DNA from: Letharia columbiana
Lineage: Eukaryota > Ascomycota > Lecanoromycetes > Lecanorales > Parmeliaceae
Length of the DNA stretch: 64,000 nucleotides
Assembly (NCBI RefSeq): GCF_014066305.1
Contig: NW_023501049.1
Location: 310,001-374,000 of the forward strand
Reading direction: 5' to 3'
Positions 1-14,200 of the stretch are shown here, one piece after another. The stretch's first letter is position 1. Every line of letters begins with the position of its first letter. The notes beneath the pieces are model-generated. The model made no database searches, was not told the DNA's origin, and was given only the letters and a program-made list of their open reading frames with translations. Both the position numbers and the translations under genes were made by a program.

Positions 1-19
1 GAGGCACATACCCCGAAAG

Positions 20-54
20 GGTCCCTATAACGTATCTTATATCCCATAGGGACC
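20..54 (+). repeat. Inverted repeat in the P tandem unit
   Basis: GGTCCCTAT at 20-28 is the exact reverse complement of ATAGGGACC at 46-54, with a 17-base loop. This lies inside the 86 bp tandem unit of family P. No T-run follows, so it is not called a terminator. Confidence 0.6.
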
Positions 55-163
55 TCTAAGATAAGAAGTCCCGGACAACCGGGCAAGGGTGGCGCACTAC
101 GCTCCAAGTCGGCTCTATGAGGGCCGCTGGTCAAGGCAAAGCCCTCGAATCAGTTCTTTTTAG

Positions 164-181
164 GGCCGCGAGAACGCGGCC
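164..181 (+). repeat. GC hairpin in family P
   Basis: GGCCGCG (164-170), loop AGAA, then CGCGGCC (175-181): a perfect 7 bp stem with a four-base loop. A second small perfect hairpin, CCCGG-ACAA-CCGGG, sits at 70-83. Both belong to the repeat. The corresponding sites in the copy near 57270-57372 are degraded by RIP or cut off by the MITE. Confidence 0.6.
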
Positions 182-339
182 TTAAGGGGGGATAGTTGTA
201 AAGGCGTGATCGCTCTAACAGCCTACAGCGGGGGTATAGCAGGCCCTTATAGGGTCAAATAGGGCGTATCGGCCATGAAGCGCGATACCTCCGATCCTTT
301 TAGCCTATGGCCTAGTAGTAGCCGAATCATTCTCACAGA

Positions 340-3300
340 AATATATATATTAAGAAATTCTATTTAGAATATTAGCGCTATATAATAAGTATAAAAACTA
401 TCTTTCTTCTATTCTTAAGTTTTTAACTAATTAATATTATATAGTTATTACATCTTTAACTTTTAGCGATAAGAGATAGATAAAGCTAAAAGAAATAAGT
501 TAAAATTTAGCGTTATTTAATATATAATAAATATTAATCTACTCTTATAAATCTAACTAATAAAACTTACTTTATTTAAATATTAAATATAAAGAGAGTA
601 TAACGTTAATATATAGATATGAAATATAATAATATAAGAGCTATAGAATATATAATTAGTCGATAATAATAAATATATAAACCCCTTAACTAACTCTATC
701 TTTTTATTCTTAAAATCTATTATTTTCTCTTATTTATTATAATTTAATCTTATAGCGTAATAAGTACTTAATCTAATATATATTTCTAATAGCTTTTTAA
801 TTTAACTCGTTACTATTATTTTATCTAATAGCGACTTTTATTTAATCTTAGCGAATTATTATTTAAGCTCTAAAATTCGCTTTAAATTTAATATAATTAA
901 CTTAACGAGTAGTATAGATAATTAAAAAATATTCTCTATATATAAGATTACTCTAATTTATTATTAGTAAATTCTATTATAATTAATAATAGTAAGAGAG
1001 CTTTAAATCTTTTTAATCTATTAAATCTAGATTTATTAAATAGAGTTAATAATTTATAATATAATATTAATAAATTATAGCGTATACTCTAGATTAAGTA
1101 GAATAAGAATAAAGATCTTCTTTAATAGAAAAATAAGCTTATTAGATAGAATAAAAATCTTCTTAATATATAAGAGTAAGAAGAAATATAAGAGTATCGA
1201 TATCTATATAAATTCTATAAGATCGAAAAATAAGATTAACTTTAATAGAAAGAGTCGTTTAATCTTTTAATATAGGAAAAAGAGTAAGTTAAGACGTTAA
1301 GGCGTCGATTAGATAGCGAGCTTACTATTATTAAAACGACGATAAGACTTCTTTAATAACGCTAGATATCTAAATATCTAATATATCGAGAGGCGATATA
1401 TTACGAGATTATATAATACGGATATTAATTCTATAATTCTTATTTTTATCCTCTAATATTAGAAGTAAAACGTCAAAGAGACTATTTAGATAATATCTTA
1501 TTTATTAAATATATTTAAATAATCTAAATAGAGAATTTATTTATTAAGATGTATAAGAACCTAATAAACTATCGTTTAAAGAAGAATAATCTACACAAAC
1601 TAGATTTATTAGAGCTTTAGTCGCGATAGATTAAATATAGAAATTTTATAAAAGTATAGTCTTTAATATAGAGAATATACTTGTCTTATACTATATTAGA
1701 AAATAAAAAATAATTTAATAATTTCTCTCTAAATGAAGACTTCTTTTAATAATTTAATTAGCTAGAAATTAAAACTATAAAAACATATATATAAGTAATT
1801 ATATATCGATTTTTTAATTATACTTCTAATATTTATCTTTTTAAATTTTAGAAGAGAGTTATTTTTACGCTACTATCTTCTTAATAGTATTAATTATTAC
1901 TTAATATAATTTTTTAAAATTGTATATATTAGCGTATCTCGATTTATATAAAAAATATAAGATATTTATTAGAGATAATATTATAATATATTTAATTACG
2001 ACTATAAATAGCGATAAGATCTTCTAGAAGTTATTTAAATAGTAATATACGTAAAGTCTAATTTGTCTCTAGTTTCTTATACTATAGGTGCTTCTTAAAA
2101 GAGACTTCTCTTTTTAAAAATAAATATATTTTTAACAAATAGAAGTCTCATTAGAGTACTTTCGATTTACGAGTTATATTAATTATAAAAATATATAATA
2201 TCTAAAAATTAATTAAGTGCTTTACTAATTTCGTCTCTTTTATATTTATATTTTAATATATAATCTAATAACTAGCTTCTTAATTACTTTAAGAGTCTTT
2301 AATTTATAAGTAAAATTCTTTTAATATAATCTCGAAAGTATTACTTTTTATACTCTTATCTAAATATAATCTAAAGAATATAAATATCGAAGTTAAAGAG
2401 AATAGCTAATATATATATCTTTAAGTATATACGCCTTATATATTATTAGCTATATCTTTCTCTTCTCTTAAGATAAAGCTACTTCTTTATCGACATAGTA
2501 ATATAAAATTAAATATTATAACGTATATCTTTTATAAGAAAAAATATTTAAGAATAATATAAATACTATATCGAGCTATACTTTATAAACTCGTTATTAA
2601 GAACTAAAAGTTTATAACGATATTATATAAAGTTATTAAGACTACTATTAATTTAAATTATTAATTTAAGCTTTTTTATATAATAACTCTTATCGATATA
2701 AAGAATTTAGGCCTCAAATTTAGTATTTATTCTTAAGAAAGTATAAGCGCTAGCGAGATATTTTTGATATTTAGAACTTAATATAACGAGTAGAATATCG
2801 ATATTTCGACTACGAATATTATTATTTATTCTCTTTTCAAGAACTTACTTAATCTCCTTTACTTAGTAATATATAATTAAAATTTAGACAAAAATAATTA
2901 TAGTAGATAGATACTTTCTTATTACTTATAGTATTTATTATTATATCTTTATTAAGCTTAAAATCGAATTTCTTAATAACGAAGAAGAGCTTCTTTTCGA
3001 TAATAATAATAAATTATATATAATACTTGTCTAAATAACTATTATACTTTTTTATAGTTAGCTTATAAAAGGCGATTATAGCTAATTCTTCTTTCGATAT
3101 AATCTTTAAAATATTATTTATAGTTATTTTTGAAACTCTCTTAATAGTAATAATAAAGATATAAGATATAACTCGATCTTTTAATTTACTAGCTCTTACG
3201 ACGATATATATATTTATTATAAACTTCTATTTATAAGAATTTATCGAAGAATTAATAATTAGAGTATATAGACTTATATAAAACAAGTAAAGTACCTTAA

Positions 3301-4034
3301 GTATATTAATTCGTATTTAAGCGATCTTAAAAAAACTTATTATTAAACGCCGAAGGCGTAAGAGACTTAGATATCTTTAAGACCTTTATTAAAAATAATA
3401 AATACTCGCTATTATTTATAGATTATCTTAAATATTATTAATATCGCTAAGATTTTTTAAATACGTCTAATTAATATTATATATTGTTTTTAAATAAGAT
3501 TAATAACGAAGATAATCTTAATAAACTTCTTATATCGATATTTATAACTCGCCATTACAATATTAATAATATCTCGTATATTCTTTTCGCCTATCTCGTC
3601 TATAACTTCTTATTAAAGCGAAATAATAGAAAGAGCTTCTTTATAAATCTTTAGTGAAGTAAACTTTATTTAAGCTCGCTACGTCGTCTTATTACTCGAT
3701 TATATAAAATTAATTATATATTATTAAACTATTAATATAAAGACTTTATTATCTATTAGTTAGCTATAAAGAATATCTATATAATCTTTAAAAGATATCT
3801 AAGATATTACATTTATTAAATATACCTCGAATATACTATAGTACTTACTTTATTAGAATATCGAGCGAGTCTAAATTATAGATTCTATTATTTTCTCGAA
3901 GATTCTCTTTATATTATCTTAATCGATATAACTTTAATAGAAGAATAAAAGTAATTTAGATTACGAAGAGAAGTTATATAAAGCTATTAAAAATAACTAA
4001 AAGCTATATTATAATATCAAAGTTATAAAAAAAA
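340..4034. other. RIP-degraded AT-rich DNA, no recognisable gene
   Basis: About 3.7 kb of very AT-rich sequence almost devoid of CpA and TpG. Stops occur in every frame I sampled, and no motif, RNA gene or clear repeat boundary was recognised. It begins where the family P copy breaks off and ends in an adenine tract. It is probably mutated transposon sequence, but the family cannot be named. Confidence 0.6.
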
Positions 4035-4071
4035 TAATACGCAAAAATTTTTTTAAAAAAAAAATTTTAAA

Positions 4072-4147
<76 letters not shown>

Positions 4148-4176
4148 AAAAAAAAATATAAAAAAAAAAAAAAAAT

Positions 4177-4207
<31 letters not shown>

Positions 4208-4216
4208 TAAAATAAA
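4035..4216. repeat. Long adenine-rich low-complexity tract
   Basis: About 180 bases of A-runs broken only by short T-runs and TAT. It lies exactly where copy A of family R starts without the first ~40 bases that copies B and C have. It could be a 3' poly(A) tail of a retroposed element, a replication-slippage tract or a long-read/gap-fill artefact. A similar tract lies at 54456-54677, also at the edge of a truncated repeat. Confidence 0.85.
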
Positions 4217-6943
4217 TTGGATTTTTCATTTTTCTAAGTTAAATGGAGTTGGATTTTTCTAAGTTAAATCGAATTTTAGCCCTAGCCCTAAGTATAAATT
4301 AGACTCTAATCGCTTACTATACATTTTTAATCTACTTCTATTACTATAAAATTAATTTAATCTATATGATATATAGATATATATATGATGGAGAGAGACG
4401 CGCTAAGGCTTAATTAGAAAGGTATATTAAGTATAAAGAATTAATTCGTAATAATTATCTATAAAAAATAGAGAAAGACTATGTTCTTATAATAAGAAGT
4501 ATCGAAATATTAAAAAGAAATGAAGATAATATATTAATTAGTGATATGAATTCTATAATATCTTCTATCGTAATAAAATCTTTCAAATAATGAAATAGCT
4601 ATAGATATCGAATAATTTTAATTTATTTAAATATATATCGTTTAATATTTCTTTTATAGAGGTTTAATTAACTGTAATTATCGTAGTAGATTCTTCTCTT
4701 ATAATATTATTAATAGTATTATATAAATATAGTAGAAATAATAGACTAAGTTATAGTAGAGATAATAGACTAAGTTATAATAGTATTCTTTACTTACTAA
4801 GTAATAATTTAATATAGAATTATAAAAAGTATATAACGTGGAATCTTAAAGAGCTAAGTCGTATTCTTAGTGCTAAAAGTCTTATTACCGCTTAATTTCT
4901 TTATAGTATTCTTCGTATTCGTCTACTATCGTAATTTCTCTCTTTCTAGCTAAATAAATTAATATAAGATTATAAAGAGTAAATCTATTATATTATTCCT
5001 ACTAATAATTATCTTTATAATATTCTTTATAATATTCTTTATATTCGTCTATTATCGTAACTTTTCTTATTCTAGCTAAGTAAATTAATATAAGATCTTA
5101 AAGAGCTAAGTCGTGTTTTTGATGATAATAATTTTATTACCGCTTAGTTTCTTCGTAATATTCTCCGCATTTATCTATTATAGTTCCTTCTCTTATTTCT
5201 TCTTTTATAGAGTATTAGATTAAATAATTAATTAAATAACTAATTAAATAAATAACTAATATAATATAAGATCTTAGAGAGCTAAGCCGTATTCTTAATA
5301 ATAATAGCTTTATTACCGCTTAGTTTCTTTATAGTATTCTTCGCATTTATCTATTATAATTTCTTCTCTTATTTCTTAATATAGTAGAGATAATAGACTA
5401 AGTTATAGTAGTATTCTTCGCTTACTAAGTAATAATTTAATATAGAATTATAGAGAGTATATAACGTAAGATCTTAGAGAGCTAAGTCGTATTCTTAATA
5501 ATAATAACTTTATTATCGCTTAGTTTCTTCGTAGTATTTCTTCGCATTTATTTATTATAGTTTCTTCTCTTACTTTTTAATATAGTAAAGATAATAAACT
5601 AAGTTATAGTAATATTCTCCACTTATTAAATAATAATTTAATATGAAATTATAGAGAGTATATAATGTAAGATTTTAGAGAGCTAAGCCGTATTCTTAAT
5701 ACTAAGAGTTTTATTATCGCTTAATTTCTTCGTAATATTCTTCGTATTCGTTTATTATAATAATTTCTCTTATACTAGCTAAGTAAATTAATATAAGATC
5801 GTAGAGAGTAGATTTATTATATTATTACTACTAATAACTATCTCTATAATATTCTTCGTAGTATTCTCTATATTTCGCTTATTATAGATCTTTCTCTTAT
5901 TTAATTAAATACGAGAGATATCGAGGATAAATATATTTATATTAGTTTAGAATTAATAGAATTAATAGAATTAATAGAATAATAGAAGAAGAATAATTAT
6001 ATAAATAGATAAAAGAATTATTATTTAATCTCGAACGCGTTTAATATAATTATAATATTTAAATATTAATTTAATCTATCTATCGCTAGCTTAAGAGAAG
6101 TATATAGAGAGGAGAACGTATTTGTTTAAGCTCTTTTTAAAGGTCTTTTAACGCGTTTATAAGTAGTAATAAATAGGTTATTAAGCTCGCTTACGTCACT
6201 CGATTACTAGTAATAATAAATTCGTTAAAAAGTAATTTAGAGAGTATTATATAGGACCTTTAAGAGGCGAATAAAAAAGAGGATATATATATCTAAATCG
6301 AACTTACTATTTAAGATGTTTTTTTTTTTAATGCGTTTATAAGTAAGTAGTAGATAGCTATTAAGCTCGCTTACGGCCTTAATTATTAGTAGTAGTAAAT
6401 TTATTTAAAGAAGTAATCTAGAGGCGTTATTAGGGCGTTAATAGAGTTAAATATTTATAATAGGATATTAAAGATAAGTTATATTTATATTAATGAAATT
6501 TATTTTATTAATGAATTAATAGAATTAATAGAATTAATAGAATAAGTAAAAGAATAATAAATTATATAAATAGATGAAAGAATTATTATTCGATCTCGAA
6601 CGCGTCTGGTGTGATTATTATAATTATTATATTTAAATATTTATTTAATTTACTAATAGTAGGTTAAACTTTAATTTTTTTTATAGCGTTAGAAAGCGTA
6701 AAGCGAAGTTTTATAATTTAAGAAATTATAAAGTAACTATATATTATCAGAAAGCTAAGTACTTTAAAGTATAAAACTTCTATATATAAATTTTTAATAA
6801 GAGAGTTTTAGGAGAGTTATTAAGCTAATTTATTTTTAGTCATAATTAAAAGAGTATATTAAACTCGAATTTATAATTAACTATATATATAAATTTAAGA
6901 TTTTTAAGCTTAGCTTCTATCTTATTCCTTTATATATACTAAT
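4217..6943 (-). mobile_element. Family R repeat, copy A (heavily RIP-mutated, 5'-truncated in + coordinates)
   Basis: Aligns over its length with copy C (38644-41126) and copy B (27250-29903). It shares the opening TTGGATTTTTCATTTTTC, the AGCCCTAGCCCTAAG motif, the internal ~330 bp repeats and the closing TTATATATACTAAT. Differences from copy C are nearly all C-to-T and G-to-A, for example AGTATAAAGAATTA here against AGTGTGGAGGATTG in C. It shares with copy B a tandem duplication near 4731-4780 and a duplicated tail block (runs of AATTAATAG near 5951-5985 and again near 6510-6540) that C lacks, so A and B are closer to each other. Strand is given as that of the candidate reading frame seen in copy C. 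Confidence 0.85.
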
Positions 6944-7572
6944 AAATTTAAGAAGTTATCGTATAGTAAGCTTTATTACTAATTAAGAAACTAGAGATTA
7001 TATATAACGCGTTTAATTAAGTTTTAAGTTATATCTTATATTACTTTAAAGATAATTCTCTAGTAATTTAAAAAGATTAGCGCTTATGAAATAAGTTTAT
7101 AAACTCTTATAGCCTTTATCTTTACGATATTTTTATTATTCTTAAAAGAATATTAATAATAATCGATATCTTAAATTTAGTCTAATTATAGAACTACTTA
7201 ATTACTATGATATACTCTAAGTATTAATTTTAAAATATCATACTATAGATAAAGATAAAAACGGGGCTAAAAGAATTGTAATAATAGTCGAATTTTAGTT
7301 CTAAGTCTTTTCTTAATTATATATAATATTGCTTAGAAGATTCTTAATAGATAGAGACGCTATATACTTAGTATATAAATTTATAGCAAGTTTAAATAGA
7401 ACTAAAATAATAATTTAATTAAATATAAGATCTAGATTAATCGTATAATATAGATAATTTACGATATAGAGATAGATATTTTAATATTAATATATATGAA
7501 TTTAGATCGAAACTTATAATATAATAAATATAGCATAGAATTATATAGAGTCTTTTATATATTTTAATATTA
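6944..7572. other. RIP-degraded spacer
   Basis: About 630 bases of AT-rich mutated DNA between the end of copy A and the left inverted repeat of the 11.9 kb unit. Nothing specific is recognised. Confidence 0.5.
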
Positions 7573-7800
7573 TTACTAGCCGAAAAGGTATAATATATTC
7601 TATAGAATATTTCATATCAAGTGATATCATATCGTACCCGGGTATATGATATGAGTAGGGTCGAATATCATTCCATTTTTCTAATATGGGTTCGGGATCT
7701 TGGCGGGATATTTCACGATATGATATATCTATAATATTATACTATGAAATAATATATATATAAAATATCTCGATTGAGATTTCTATATTTATAGAATAAT
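7573..7800 (+). repeat. Left terminal inverted repeat of the 11.9 kb unit
   Basis: Pairs with 19215-19435. It is less RIP-mutated than its surroundings, keeping GGGTTCGGGATCTTGGCGGG around 7689-7708, and includes an imperfect palindrome centred on CCCGGG at 7637-7642. Confidence 0.65.
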
Positions 7801-10800
7801 TCGATTAAGATATATAGAATATATTTATTCTTCTTTATTAAGAGAGAGGGAATATAAAGAGTAATCTAATATAGCTATTTATCTTCTTATTAATAGTAAT
7901 AATTAGAATAATAATTAGAACTATAAGCGTCTCTATTCTTCTTCTTAAAATTATAATATAAAAGAATATTCTAAATTTTAAATCTTTAAATATTATAAGA
8001 ATAAAATTCTATAATTATCTCTATTTATATATTCGCCTTAACGCGTTAAATAAGCTTAATAAACTTTATATTTATTCTTCTCTCGAACCCTCTATTACTC
8101 TTCTATTCTACTCTATCGCGATTCTTTTAAATATTCTAAATTTATCTTTATCTAATTAAACTTATTAACTATTTATAAATAAATTCGCTTTTTAAGTTAT
8201 TTTAAATCTCTTTATTAAGATTAAATCTATTATTACTAATTTTCTCTAATTATAAGTCTATCGATTATCTCTCTATATATTATAGAGTATTAGTAATATA
8301 TCTTAATAAACTTATAAATATTAAACTTATCGAAGTACTTTTTATAAGCTTATTATCTTCGCTAATATAATTATTATAATTATTAATTAAATTTTTATAT
8401 AAAGTACTATTAGCTCTTTTAATCTAATTCGATATACTAAGATCTTCTTTAAGATTAAGTCTAGTCTATTTAAGCTTATTTTCTCAATACTTTATATAAA
8501 GAATTATTATTAGAGTATAAAATATCGCTAGTAAATAATACTTCTAAGTATTATAATATCTTTTAGTTATTAAGAAATATCGCTTATATATAATAGCCTC
8601 CGCGAGAGAATAAAGAATATTATAAGCTATTTAAGTAACTATAGCGTATTTAAACTTTAATTTCTTTTATTACTTTAGAATTAAAAGATTCGCTAGATTA
8701 TTAAAAGAAGCTTTATAAAGATTAGAGATAAGATTATAACTAGAATAATAATTAGAAGACTTATTATTTTATCTATATTACTAAAGCTAATTATATCTAT
8801 TCTTATTATCTAAATTCTTAACCTCGAATTTTATCGCTTAATTAAGCGTATTTTTATTTAATTAACTTATTCGCTTAGCTCTTTATAATTAACTACTTAT
8901 ATTAATATTTTAATAATTTTAAAATATTCTTTTAAGCGCTTTTTAGTAGATCTTCGTCTATAGCTTCTTTTTAATATTAATCTTTTAATTTAATTTCTTT
9001 AATTTTATATTATTATAATTTAAATATAAAAGCGTAGCTTATTTATATAGATAGTTTAAATCTAATTAAGTTCGATTATAATAGATAGTTAATTTCTTAT
9101 AAACCGCCTTAAAAGCTTTAAGAAGTTCTTTTTTTTAAGAAACTCTCTTTCTTCTTAATTTTCTAAGCTTTTTATCTATATAATTAAATAGATAATTATA
9201 AATATTAAAGACGTAGTAAATTATAGTCTTCTTTTCTCTACTTATTAATTTTATAAATTTATAAAAAGATCTAATAAGCTAAATTAAATATTAAATCTAT
9301 TAGAAATTAATCGAAAATTATTTAGACGTCTAGACTATAGTTTTTATTTATAATTATTTTTTATTACTTAATCTTAAGTAGATAGTTAATCTATTTTTTA
9401 AGAAGTATATAATATTAATATAAAGAAGTAGAGCGCGGATTAATATCTAATAAGTTAAATTTTAGCGAGTCTTAATATTCTAAAAGAGCTTAAGAGAGCG
9501 TCTCTAATAATATTACTTCTTTTTAAAAGATTAATATTTATCTAATATTAAAACGTTTTTATCTTAAAGTCGTTTAGCTTATAATATAAAAAAGATCTCT
9601 TTACGCTAGCCGCTAGTATTAATATATATAGCGATTTTTTAAATCTTAATATAATTAATAATATAATAATTAGAATAATAATAAGAAATATTATATTTTT
9701 ATTAGAGTTATCGATAGATTAATTATACTTATTTAAACTTAATTCTTATCTTCTTTATTATCTTAGCTTCTCTAAAATTTCTTATTTATTAAAGTAATTC
9801 TAATATTATCTAGAAGTTCTTTTAAGACTAATTAAATAATATACGCTATATAGAGAATATATTATAAATAATTTAAGAACTTAAATTCTTTAATATTAAG
9901 CGGGTTTTTTACTACGAAAATAGAAAGATAAATAATTAAATCTTCGAAGAGTATATTATTATTACTAGCGTTATTAGTTATAAGTTTAAATATATAAATT
10001 TAAATCTTATATTCTATAAGAATTAAATTAATAATACTTATAAATTTCTAGCTAGTATATTTATCTTCGATATACTTAAAGTCTATAAGAATCTTATATT
10101 ATTATTAATTAATATTAATAAAAAAGATTAGAATTATTATAAATAATTAGCGATTATAAAATAATTAATAATCTAGAGCTAGAGAGACTTTAATATTATC
10201 GACTAATAAATTCTTTAATAATCTTATCTCTAGCTCTATAGCTTTTCTTATTAGCCGATTCTTTATAGTAAATATTAACTTTAATTATATATTAAAGTTA
10301 AGATAGCGTAAGAGTTATAATATCTTAGAATTATTAGCAATTATAAATAAAATATCGATATTTACGATCTAGCGATAAAATTATTTTAGAAAATCTTCGC
10401 GTATAAGCTTTCGACTTTCTAGTATTATAAGAGAATTTTAATATTATCTTTTCTAGAGTAAATAGTAAGCTAGATATTCTATTTATCGTTTTATTTATTA
10501 ATAATTTATATCGTCTAGTTTAGAAATATATCTAATTTTTATAATTATCAATTAGATTCGTTTATTATAAACTACTTAAATTAGATTTCTTAATATATTT
10601 CTTAGACTTAATATATACTATTATATCGCTTATTTCGTAATCTATAAATAAATAAATTAGAATCTTATCGTAGTAATAATAAATAATATATAGCTCCTCG
10701 AAATCGATAAGTATATATTCGTTAAATTATATTTACTTCTAGAATTTTCTAATTTCTAAGCCTTAATAAATAAGCTAACAATCGCTATTAGATTTAAACT

Positions 10801-13415
10801 AATTCTATATAACCTATACTATCTTTATTTATTACTATATTTATTATTTTTTATTATTAATATTAAAAAGAAAGTAAGATTTATTACTATCTTTATATCG
10901 AAATATACTTATTAATATCTTATACTAAGTATCGTTAATTAAAAAAATTGAGTTTACGCTAGATAAAGGTCTAGTTAATATTATAAGATTAAGATATTTA
11001 AAGAGAAATTAAAAGAGATACGTAAACGAATAAAATATTAGAAATAAAATGAGATTAATATTTAATATATAAATTCTATCTTCTTACTATAATAGAAACT
11101 TATATCGCTTTAATAACTTATATCGCTTTAATAATATATTACTATATTATTTCTAATATTTTAAATTAGAGATTAATTCTTTCTAATTAGCGTTATAATT
11201 AATAGCTATATATTTAAGAGTATATAATAACGCTAATATAGAATTAATATTTAACTTAATTAATTTAAAACTCTAATTAGTCTAGCTATTAACGCTTCTC
11301 TACTTAATATAATATATACTTAATTCGCTTTAATACTACTTATTTACCGCTATATTATTTTAAATATTAGAATTAAAGATTATATCTTTTTAATTAATAT
11401 TCTAATTATTAGCTATATTAATAAGAGCGTATATTAATATCTTAGAACTATTAAATAAATTTTATTAGGCGTTAATATAGAATTAAAATCTAATTTAGAC
11501 GCTTTAATAATTTAATTAGCTAAACTAGTTATTATCTAAATCTTCTATATATAAGAATTAAATCTTTCGCTACGCTAAAATTATTCTTAAGTCTTAAAAT
11601 CTTTCTTATTAATACGACTCTCTTTTATTTAAGTAATATTATAATATCTTTTATTTAAGCGTTAAAATATTAAAGTATTATATTCTTCGCTTTTAATTAA
11701 ACGATCTCGTCTTTAAGTTAATATCTTTAGTTTTATAAAAATAATAACTAGTTCGTTATAGGCGAAGGCGAAAAAGAAATAGTATCTTTTTTTATCTTTA
11801 GAGTAGAAGAAGAGAAGAAAGTAAGTAAATTAATTATAAGCTATACGCGGCTCGATATCTAAGAATAGCGAATTAATAAAGTTATAATATTAAAATAAAG
11901 AGTTTTTCTTATAACTAATAAATATAAGATTAAATAGAAATTAATTAGATTAATAAGATTATCTTTAATAGATATATCGCGTATATAAAGAATATTGGAA
12001 TATATCGAAATACGTATGAAATATGAGAGAGGGGCGTATATATACAGCTATAAATATCTAAAGTATATTTAAAATATAGAAAGAAGCGCTTATATATAGC
12101 TCTACGATACGTATTAGTAAAAAAGAAATTAACCTCTTTTTTTAGTTAGCTTTCTAATTAACGTTTAGACTTAATCTATCTTTAAATAGTATTTTATTTT
12201 AATAAGATTTTAGTTATATAATATTAGTTAGCTCGATAATAAATACTTAATATTATTCTTTTCTAATTTATCCTCTTCTTTCTTAAAAATTCTTTTTATT
12301 ATTATAGTAATTATATTATAATACGCTCGTTTATTACGATATTATCTATATCTAAAGAAAATAAAATTATTTTCCTTATATTCTATAGTTAAATTAAATT
12401 AATAATATTATTTTTATAAAGTAAATATACGTCTAATAGCGCTATATCTCTTAATACGATAATTAATTATAATATTAAATATAATTCGTTAATATATAGT
12501 ATTATTATCTATTAAAGCTATTAACTCGATAATCGCGAAAGCTTAAAAAATTCTTAATAATTTATTAACTACTAATTTAGACTTATTTAAATTATCGAAG
12601 TAAAGTAAAGATAAGACTTCGCGAAGATAAAAATTAGAAGATTATACGCGAAGTTTAAAAAGTATAGCTATAAATAAGAAAAATACGTAATTATATTAAT
12701 TATATATATCTAAATTAGATAGTAAATTAATTATATACGCTAATTATATTATTACTAATTAGACTTTAAAGTTTATATATTAAAGAAAATTCGCGAATTA
12801 TAAAAATTAACGAACTTAATTATTTTTTAAATCGTATTCGCTCGAGTAATAAAGGAGATCTTAACTTATATAGCTTCAAATTTAATTAATTCGCTTCGAA
12901 TTTAATTCTCTATACTAGGCGCACTTTAAGAAGCTATAAAAATAAAATTAGCGAGCGATTTTAATAATATAACTTACTCTTTAATAATTATAAATAAAGA
13001 AAATTACTAACTAATATCTAGCGGCTTAATTATATATATTTTATATAAAAAGAATTACTTTATAATTAAAAGATATATAGCTTCTTAGATAATTATAATA
13101 AGATATAAGTTTATAAATAATAATATAGTATTATTAAAGTCTAGATATAGTTTTTATAAAAAGAAAATATATAATAAATAAAAGAAAAACTATTCTAAGT
13201 TAAGAATAAGATATTCTAATTATCTTTCTACTTATTACGCTTAATTAATAATATTTAGCTATTATACTTAATCTAATAACTTTATATATTTTATATTTAT
13301 AGAATAAAACTTCTTAAATCGATTTAAATATAGATATACGCTTATAAAAATACTACTACTCTAATAAAAGAGGCTTCTTATTCTAAAATCTATATTAAAT
13401 TGAAGATTATATCCC

Positions 13416-13692
13416 TATATTCGATAGCTTTAATTTCTATAATTACTATTAGTATCGCGATTAAATTCGTATAATAATAGTATACCTTTCTTATTAGCGG
13501 GTATCTCTATATTTAATAGCTTTAGTTTCTATAATTACTATTAATATCGCGACTAAATTCGTATAGTAATAGTACGCCTTTCTTATTAGCGGGTATTTCT
13601 ATATTCGATAGCTTTAGTTTCTATAATTACTATTAGTATCGTCGATCAAATTCGTATAGTAATAATACGTCTTTCTTATTAACGAGTATATT
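13416..13692. repeat. Tandem array, 3 units of 92 bp
   Basis: Units start at 13416, 13508 and 13600, each beginning TATATT(C/T)(G/A)ATAGCTTTA and ending near TTCTTATTA(G/A)CG(G/A)GTAT. Unit-to-unit differences are mostly C/T and G/A. The period is not a multiple of three, so a protein repeat is unlikely. Confidence 0.85.
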
Positions 13693-14200
13693 AATAATCG
13701 TAAATAGCTAAAATATAATAGAAAATAGTAGGTGACTCTTAGTAATATTCGATTTTAAATCTATAGCTTCTTTATCTTATCTAGAAGTAAAGATATTTAT
13801 ATCTAGAATTTAAAATAAGCAAATTCTAATATATAGTTAATAAATATCTAGATATAAATCTTCTAGCACTTCTCGCTAAGCGTTTAACGCTTAAAAGAAG
13901 AATATTAACCTTTAATTACGCTTATATAAATCTTTTAAAAAAAACTATATATTAATAGAAAGTCTTAACTTATATTAATTTTAATTATAAAGATAATTAT
14001 AATTATAATCTTAAATATAATTAGATATATAAGTTATAAGACTTATTACTAGCTAGTAAATAAAAAATTAAATTCTATTAATTATTTTATTTAATATCTT
14101 ATTTATTATAAGAATATAGAATTATCTTTTAAAAGCGAAACTTTAAAGACGATAGTCGAATAATATAATATATATATAATATAAAATCTTACGAATTACG

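Larger units (their letters stand above)
1..339 (+). repeat. Family P repeat, nearly unmutated copy (truncated at window edge)
   Basis: A GC-rich block that keeps CpA and TpG and ends abruptly at about 339, where AT-rich DNA begins. Its parts recur in mutated form elsewhere. Positions 1-69 match the 86 bp tandem unit of 56179-56436 (reverse complement) and 57092-57272. Positions 70-181 match 57273-57372 and, inverted, 54686-54722 plus 56163-56178. Positions 197-339 match 56785-56895, and 205-243 match 54417-54453. In each comparison the other copies carry T for C and A for G, so this copy is close to the pre-RIP sequence. A short G-run (184-190) precedes a TG at 198, loosely like a polypurine tract before an LTR, but the element class is not established. 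No coding frame was recognised. Confidence 0.8.

Noticed and set aside
164..190. Rho-independent terminator
   Set aside because: The hairpin is followed by a G-run, not a T-run, and it belongs to an interspersed repeat in a eukaryotic genome.
3970..4216. LINE 3' end with poly(A) tail
   Set aside because: No endonuclease or reverse transcriptase motif was found upstream and no target duplication flanks the tract. The twin tract at 54456 follows a repeat fragment, not a LINE.
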